Translations under genes and position numbers: made by a program
NCBI GenBank assembly: GCA_013215295.1
Contig: JABSOZ010000024.1
Coordinates: 1-64,000 of the forward strand
Length of the DNA: 64,000 nucleotides
Reading direction: 5' to 3'
Source: Colwellia sp.
GTDB taxonomy: Bacteria > Pseudomonadota > Gammaproteobacteria > Enterobacterales > Alteromonadaceae
Shown: positions 63,377-64,000 of the stretch, piece after piece
How positions within the stretch are numbered: the first letter of the stretch is position 1
Layout: every line of letters begins with the position of its first letter
The notes under the pieces: model-generated
What the model was told of the DNA's origin: nothing
Databases searched by the model: none
What the model saw: only the letters and a program-made list of their open reading frames with translations

Positions 63377-64000
63377 CTACAATTGAAATTTAGTCATTTC
63401 TTTTTCCAAGCTGGCCGTAAGATATTTAATTTGATCTGTTGCAGAATGCGCCCGCTGTGATACTGCGGCCGTATTATTGGCGGTATCCGATATATTTACA
63501 ATATGCCGAGCCGTATCTTCACCTGCGCTCAACTGCTCTGTTGCTGCAATTGAGATCTGATGGCTCATTTGTGATATCTCAGAGAGTGAGCTGGCTATAT
63601 CTTTCAACTCTTGTGATACCAAGTGAGATTTAGAGACTGTTTCTTCACTGGTTGAAATACTTTGGCTTATGGACGTTTTTGCGTCTTTTGTAGCACTTTG
63701 CAATTTAGTCAGCATGTGATGAATTTCTTCGGTACTGGTTTGGGTTCTTTGTGCCAATTGACGCACTTCATCGGCAACAACGGCAAACCCCCTACCTTGA
63801 TCTCCCGCCCGCGCGGCTTCAATGGCGGCATTGAGCGCCAGTAAATTGGTTTGTTCTGCTATGCCCTGAATCACAGATAGTACATTTGCAATATTGTTAA
63901 CTTCATCATCAAGTATCTGAATGTTCGCGCCTGCATTGTCGATTTGCTGCTCTAGCAAGGAAATTGCTTTTGAAGCTTGCTCTGTCAGTATATGTGCATT
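63377..64000 (-). CDS. Methyl-accepting chemotaxis protein, signalling domain (partial)
   Basis: The minus-strand frame continues past the right edge, so only the C-terminal ~207 residues are seen. The hairpin tip [20 protein letters not shown] with [15 protein letters not shown] is the most conserved part of MCP signalling domains, which dock CheA and CheW. Methylation-type helices flank it ([18 protein letters not shown]). The sensor and membrane parts lie outside the window. It ends MTKFQL, with no CheR-binding pentapeptide. Confidence 0.93.
   Translation of the reverse strand, partial: NAHILTEQASKAISLLEQQIDNAGANIQILDDEVNNIANVLSVIQGIAEQTNLLALNAAIEAARAGDQGRGFAVVADEVRQLAQRTQTSTEEIHHMLTKLQSATKDAKTSISQSISTSEETVSKSHLVSQELKDIASSLSEISQMSHQISIAATEQLSAGEDTARHIVNISDTANNTAAVSQRAHSATDQIKYLTASLEKEMTKFQL

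Overview
The window is AT-rich DNA from a marine gammaproteobacterium, most likely in Alteromonadales (Colwellia/Thalassotalea-like). Pointers are the codon usage, the ToxR/CadC-like regulators with periplasmic propellers, the GH2/FadR sugar locus, and the attC sites of Vibrio/Shewanella chromosomal type. No rRNA, tRNA or CRISPR was seen. All calls come from reading the sequence; no database was searched.

Left part (0-16.6 kb): a decayed integron integrase (0.3-0.7 kb), then mostly minus-strand accessory genes: an XRE regulator with a membrane tail, a PQQ-like propeller fragment, two GNAT acetyltransferases, an SDR, an AraC regulator, a class C serine hydrolase, a membrane-anchored esterase, a LysE-type exporter and an Old Yellow Enzyme facing a LysR regulator. 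A ToxR-like propeller regulator follows, with two more esterase-fold proteins, one of which has lost its catalytic residues. Gene scars (ArsR, LysR) lie between them.

Middle part (17-42.3 kb): a FadR/DgoR-like regulator divergent from a secreted GH2 beta-galactosidase, followed by a fused APH-type kinase and class III aminotransferase/phospho-lyase. Then come a STAS-like protein, a Crp/Fnr regulator, YgjV and DUF2306-type membrane proteins, a GFA-fold enzyme carrying a plus-strand attC, an acyl-CoA ligase, a DUF2339 protein with a partner, an NTF2-like secreted protein, an RND pump/adaptor operon facing a second ToxR-like regulator, and CbiZ.

Right part (42.4-59.9 kb): a scattered set of attC-like sites, nearly all on the minus strand, with small membrane, toxin-tolerance or orphan genes between them. 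This is a cluster of attC sites lacking an integrase (CALIN), in three blocks: 42.5-43.6, 45.75-50.6 and 56.6-59.8 kb, with scraps at 50.9-51.9 kb. Cassette genes include a GNAT with a one-base frameshift, an outer-membrane-like protein, a two-gene Coq4-like/VanZ cassette, RDD, CbrC, a GC-rich SelO, an MBL-fold protein and HspQ. Two blocks start next to the same ~150-bp leader repeat, and two end at the same ~60-bp tail repeat. Between the blocks are a GAF protein, an alpha/beta hydrolase facing a WYL regulator, a REC-PilZ response regulator and a secreted esterase.

End (60-64 kb): a degenerate response regulator, a small membrane protein, a secreted ankyrin/LprI protein and the C-terminal half of a chemoreceptor that runs off the window.
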